Part shown: positions 60,083-64,000 of the stretch, piece by piece
How positions within the stretch are numbered: position 1 is the stretch's first letter
Layout of the letters: the number at the start of each line of letters is the position of its first letter
NCBI RefSeq assembly: GCF_018991925.1
Contig: NW_024735554.1
Location: forward strand, 2,250,407-2,314,406
DNA length: 64,000 bases
Source: Homarus americanus
Lineage: Eukaryota > Arthropoda > Malacostraca > Decapoda > Nephropidae
Direction of reading: 5' to 3'
Notes under the pieces: model-generated
The model's database searches: none
The model's input: only the letters and a program-made list of their open reading frames with translations
What the model was told of the DNA's origin: nothing
Position numbers and translations under genes: made by a program

Positions 60083-60908
60083 CAGTAATCCCCTGGGTTA
60101 CGGAAGGGCCGTATCCTTGAAAAGTTGACCGTTACGTGAAATTCCATATTGTGAAGCCCATTTTCCCGTTGACTTTATTGTATATTTGGAGATGGGTTCT
60201 CAAAGAAATTTTTGGGGCAAAAAGAAGTAATACAAGCACACTTATAAATGAAAATAATTGTTTTTAAACACATACATTGATTATTTTATGATATACTATG
60301 ATAATAATTACAGTGTATACACAAAACACTTGAATTTAACTCGCCATAAACGATGTTGACTGCTATGTGAGGTGAAGGGGTGCAATAGGAATTATTGGGA
60401 GACATAGCAAACCTTAATATTTTTGTAATCTTTCTAAGTTTTTCTCTTGCATCAAACTCCATAAATCATCAAGTTTTATATCAAACATAATTTCTTTACA
60501 GCCTCTTTTAGTGCCACTGCTTTCACTTGCACTTGTATAAGGGTAATACACTGGATAGTCTCGAATAAGATACATATACAGTACAGTATGTTGCTTCCAA
60601 GAACTGTGGTCGAGAGATCAAGCATACACACTGAGAGATATAAACAAACAGAGTCTAGTGGCCTGGTTGCGCCTCATACCCAAGCTCGATGGTAGCTAAC
60701 ACCAAGAAATCCACACCAAATAAATTATAATGTCAGTTAAGTATTTTTTCTTCTATATAGTAATTTTTGTGTGGAAAACTTTGAAAATTTACCCAATTTC
60801 CATAAAGTCAAATTTACAGGCCGTATCTTGAATTTAGTGGTCATAATTTACAGATTCTGTATGGTTGAATTTCTTCAAAGTGAGTTTCCGTAACATGGGG
60901 GATACCTG
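60083..60908. mobile_element. Tigger-type MITE
   Basis: 826 bp flanked by TA. Left end CAGTAATCCCCTGGGTTACG, inverted right end CAGGTATCCCCCATGTTACG. No transposase remnant recognised. Confidence 0.7.
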
Positions 60909-63900
60909 TATGTAGTTGAGGGTGAGGCCTTGTAGAATCTCCTCCTTACACTGTAGTGTTGCAAATGGTTATAAAACTATATTTGCCTCTGGATGCTTCA
61001 GACAACTTTTTTAATGTAACACCCAAGGTTCATATTGAAGTGTTATGAGTGTAGAACTTTGTTCATTGGGTTTAATTCATTGTTATTGTATGTTAGTGTG
61101 TTTACTTGTCACACTACTGAAGCTGGTTTCTTGTCAACTTCTTATATATCAATATGGATGTCACTTGAAGAACTCTGCCCAAACATTACACCACTGACCA
61201 CTGTCACATGTCTCCCTGTCCTAGTTCCAGTAATAGTAGGCTACTCAGAGTGTCTGCTGATAAATAATGGTTGGTTATTTAGTTAGAAAAGTGAAGCATA
61301 ATCACCTGCAATATTGAATATTTGAAAATAATATTTTAAGTTAATCAAATTGTTAAAGCAAATAATTGCAATTTTGAGAAACTAAGAAGAGAAATAGAAA
61401 AAACAAGATAAAAGAAAAGATTACAAAGAATTGGTGGTGAGCTGTGTCATCACTAGCTGGACAGAAATTCATTGAGTGAGTCATTCAGACAGGATTGGTA
61501 TTCATAGAGCTGGAAGTTAAAGAAATTAATATTACATGGAATACAACAGTTCAGTGAAGAGAACAATAATCTAGCATTGAGAATATAGACCAGATTTTTT
61601 TTTTAGTGTTTAGGGGTTTGACTCAACAGCAAATTGTTGGAACATCAGATCAAATTATCTTAGGCAGTTTCAGAGTTGTGTATACGTACTGGTAGTACTG
61701 ACAGTTGCTCACGTGTTTTATTACTTCTTGATGTTCTACAAAGGGATAAAGATCGGACACTTAGGTACTAAGCTTCCTCCAGCATACACTTAACCCTTCC
61801 ATTGGGAACAACATAGATTTCTAATTATATTTTTCCTCTCGCGAATCAAATTTAAGTACATTATGCTTATTCCTCATCGGTAAACTTCCTGTGCACCTGA
61901 CAGCTTAACTCAGGACCTATAAATACCACCCACCTAAGTGCCACCATTCTCTCTTCTCACACCATAAGCTCCTTGCTGTCCTGTCACGTGGACCTATTAT
62001 GTACAGCTCAGAATCTTGAAATTTATGAACATGACATATCAAGCAGTGGAGGAGATTATTTTAGTGACATATCATACAGTGGTGATGAACAGTTGGCACC
62101 ATCAAGCCCCTACATATTTTGTGGTGGTGGTAAAGCAGACTTGGGAAGAGCAGGGGCATCCCACATGCTCTTATTCAGGATTGAGTAATAGGAAATGGAG
62201 TCCTGGTAAGATTAATGTTCTGGAAATATTCAGTTACTGTATTTATTTACTTTTATTTTTTAAAGGGAGACTCCCTTCGTGGGGTCAACTCCACAAAAAA
62301 ACCACTTGGGGTAAATAGGTTAAATAGGCTATATAATTAGTACTACTGTACTGTAGCAACTTCATGGCTTATCTTTAGTGGCAGGACAGTCGAGGTCACC
62401 AAACTTTTTGTTGAATGTGGCCTGATTTCTCTATTTCTCTAATAGCCAAGGGAATTCATGTGTATCAGGATAGCTGATGATTAATGGAAGTTTGAAGCTA
62501 GTGAGAAAGTCAGGCACATAGTAGAACAGTAGGCAGAGGAAGTTCATTGTGACCCATGAAATACAATTTGAAGGAAAGAGGCTCAGGTGTACTGTATGTC
62601 TGTGTTGGTCATCCAACTAGGAAGACAGTTCAACAGTTGCCTAGTTAATTGATTCCATTCCTAGTAGACCATAATCTAACATAGCCTAAGGCTTTGTATT
62701 GGAGCCAAGCACTATTGGGCATCAATCCTAATGGTTATTTTGAGTCAGGTTGGGGTCCATTAGAACTGAAGCCGATTCAATGGGTAACCATTAAACATTG
62801 CAATATGGTTGTTGGTTAGAATTTGTTGACACTTAACATTATAAGAGGTATGTTACATTTTCTACTATTTTCATTACTCCGGTCACCCATCTGAAGGGTA
62901 AATCAAGTGGGCGAAGCATCTCCATCATCCTAACTACTAAGACACAGTTACAGCATGGTGTATGTGTGTCACTGCCTGCAGGTCTACTTTGGGGTAGCCA
63001 GAGAGACACAACACAAGAGAGAGACACAGATGGCCTCTGCTGTTATGTCTTAGGAGTTAGGATACACACTGTTTTCTTATACAGTACAGTATAGTTTTAC
63101 TACAGTACAGGTTTAGTAAAAAAAGTTGAACACAAGAATATTAATATTAACCAGAATGTTGAACAAGTCTTTACGATCCTCACCACATTCAGAACACATG
63201 ATCCTCACCACTTTAGGAACTCATTTGTAGGTGATAAGACATTTTCATGCTTCCACCATGAATATGGAGGAAGTGTATAGTGACACCCACATTTGTATGT
63301 AAAGTACTTTATGTACAGAATGTCACATGTGATTTTCAGTCATTAATTTGAGATTGGATTAATAGTTTTAAATGAAATTTGGTATAAACTACTGTATATA
63401 TCAATAATATCTATAATGAGATAAATGATTAGTGTTCTCCTTCTTTATTTGCCTTAACTGTGATTCCCATTTGACTTATTAATTTTGGCAGGGGGACATG
63501 ACATCTTCACTGGTTGTCTTGTTTTTTGCAGCATCTTCTGTAACACCCACAAACATCAACAGCTCATTCACCAACTCACTCCATCTCTTGTGTTTATCTT
63601 GTTTTTGTCCTTATCTATATTATTATGTACATCCTTCCAAGATTTTTTAAGTCAAACATTGTGCATGATTGAGGTCCTAACTGTCTCATCGTGTCTGTTT
63701 CTTTCTCATGTCTTCTTTCATCTGTGTTTCTTGCTCACCCACTTGTTATTTGCCTCTCCTTCTCCTCCCTATCATTACTCAATGCTTAAGCTGTGTGACT
63801 TGTATTTTCTTTAATACCTACCTTTATTATAGTAACATTAAGTAGAGAGCACACTCCCCTATGATGAGCCATCTCTCTCTTTCATATTCTGTAAGTTCAT

Positions 63901-64000
63901 CCATCAGATTCTAATGCACGACTGGAATCATCCTCAACAAGTCTGTTCTCACCTCTAACAAACCTTTCACTGTTCTTTAAGTTTGTTTCATAGGAATTTT
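60909..64000. other. RABGAP1 intron to end of window, nothing recognised
   Basis: AT-rich intron sequence. Open frames at 61973-62188 and 63485-63814 have neither splice context nor a recognisable family. Confidence 0.35.

Overview
This is a gene-poor, repeat-rich window of animal nuclear DNA. Split genes with GT-AG introns, an interstitial array of the arthropod telomere repeat TTAGG, many pogo/Tigger-type DNA transposons, non-LTR retrotransposon remnants and abundant AT, ATT and TACTGTAC simple repeats point to an arthropod, most likely a decapod crustacean (inference from repeat content; no marker gene fixes the species). There is no prokaryotic signal.

Left part (1-8.7 kb, + strand): the last eight exons of a CC2D2A homologue (ciliary transition-zone protein) run from 815 to a stop at 8610, with a poly(A) signal 77 bases later. 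Splice sites and intron phases all fit, but the reading frame is broken about 22-24 times, nearly every time by what looks like one missing base. A hAT-type MITE with a perfect 8-bp target duplication and a small Tigger-type MITE sit in its introns. A 100-N gap (8872-8971) leads into a 5.8-kb array of a 20-bp satellite (8972-14744).

Middle (15-34 kb): no convincing host gene. It holds a decayed retrotransposon reverse transcriptase (16.4-17.0 kb), microsatellites, and a minus-strand LINE (22.7-29.3 kb) broken up by nested Tigger-family elements. Next comes one complete Tigger-like transposon (29770-32466) with matching ends and an uninterrupted 637-codon DDE transposase.

Right part (34.1 kb to the end, + strand): the 5' half of a RABGAP1 homologue (a TBC-domain Rab GTPase-activating protein). 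Six exons encode an acidic N-terminus, a complete PTB/PID domain and the start of the following conserved block, about 382 codons in perfect phase. Three further phase-0 candidate cassette exons lie in the next intron, and the TBC domain must lie beyond the window. Intron 1 is largely a minisatellite that stays open in the frame of exon 1. The 5' splice site of exon 5 has been copied 13 more times by a 36-bp tandem repeat. The remaining introns hold Tigger-type MITEs, one of them with two large hairpins, plus LINE remnants, minisatellites, a second 100-N gap and the TTAGG array.

The two host genes are unrelated in function. The most unusual signals are the systematic loss of single bases in CC2D2A, the amplified splice donor in RABGAP1, and the long intronic hairpins.
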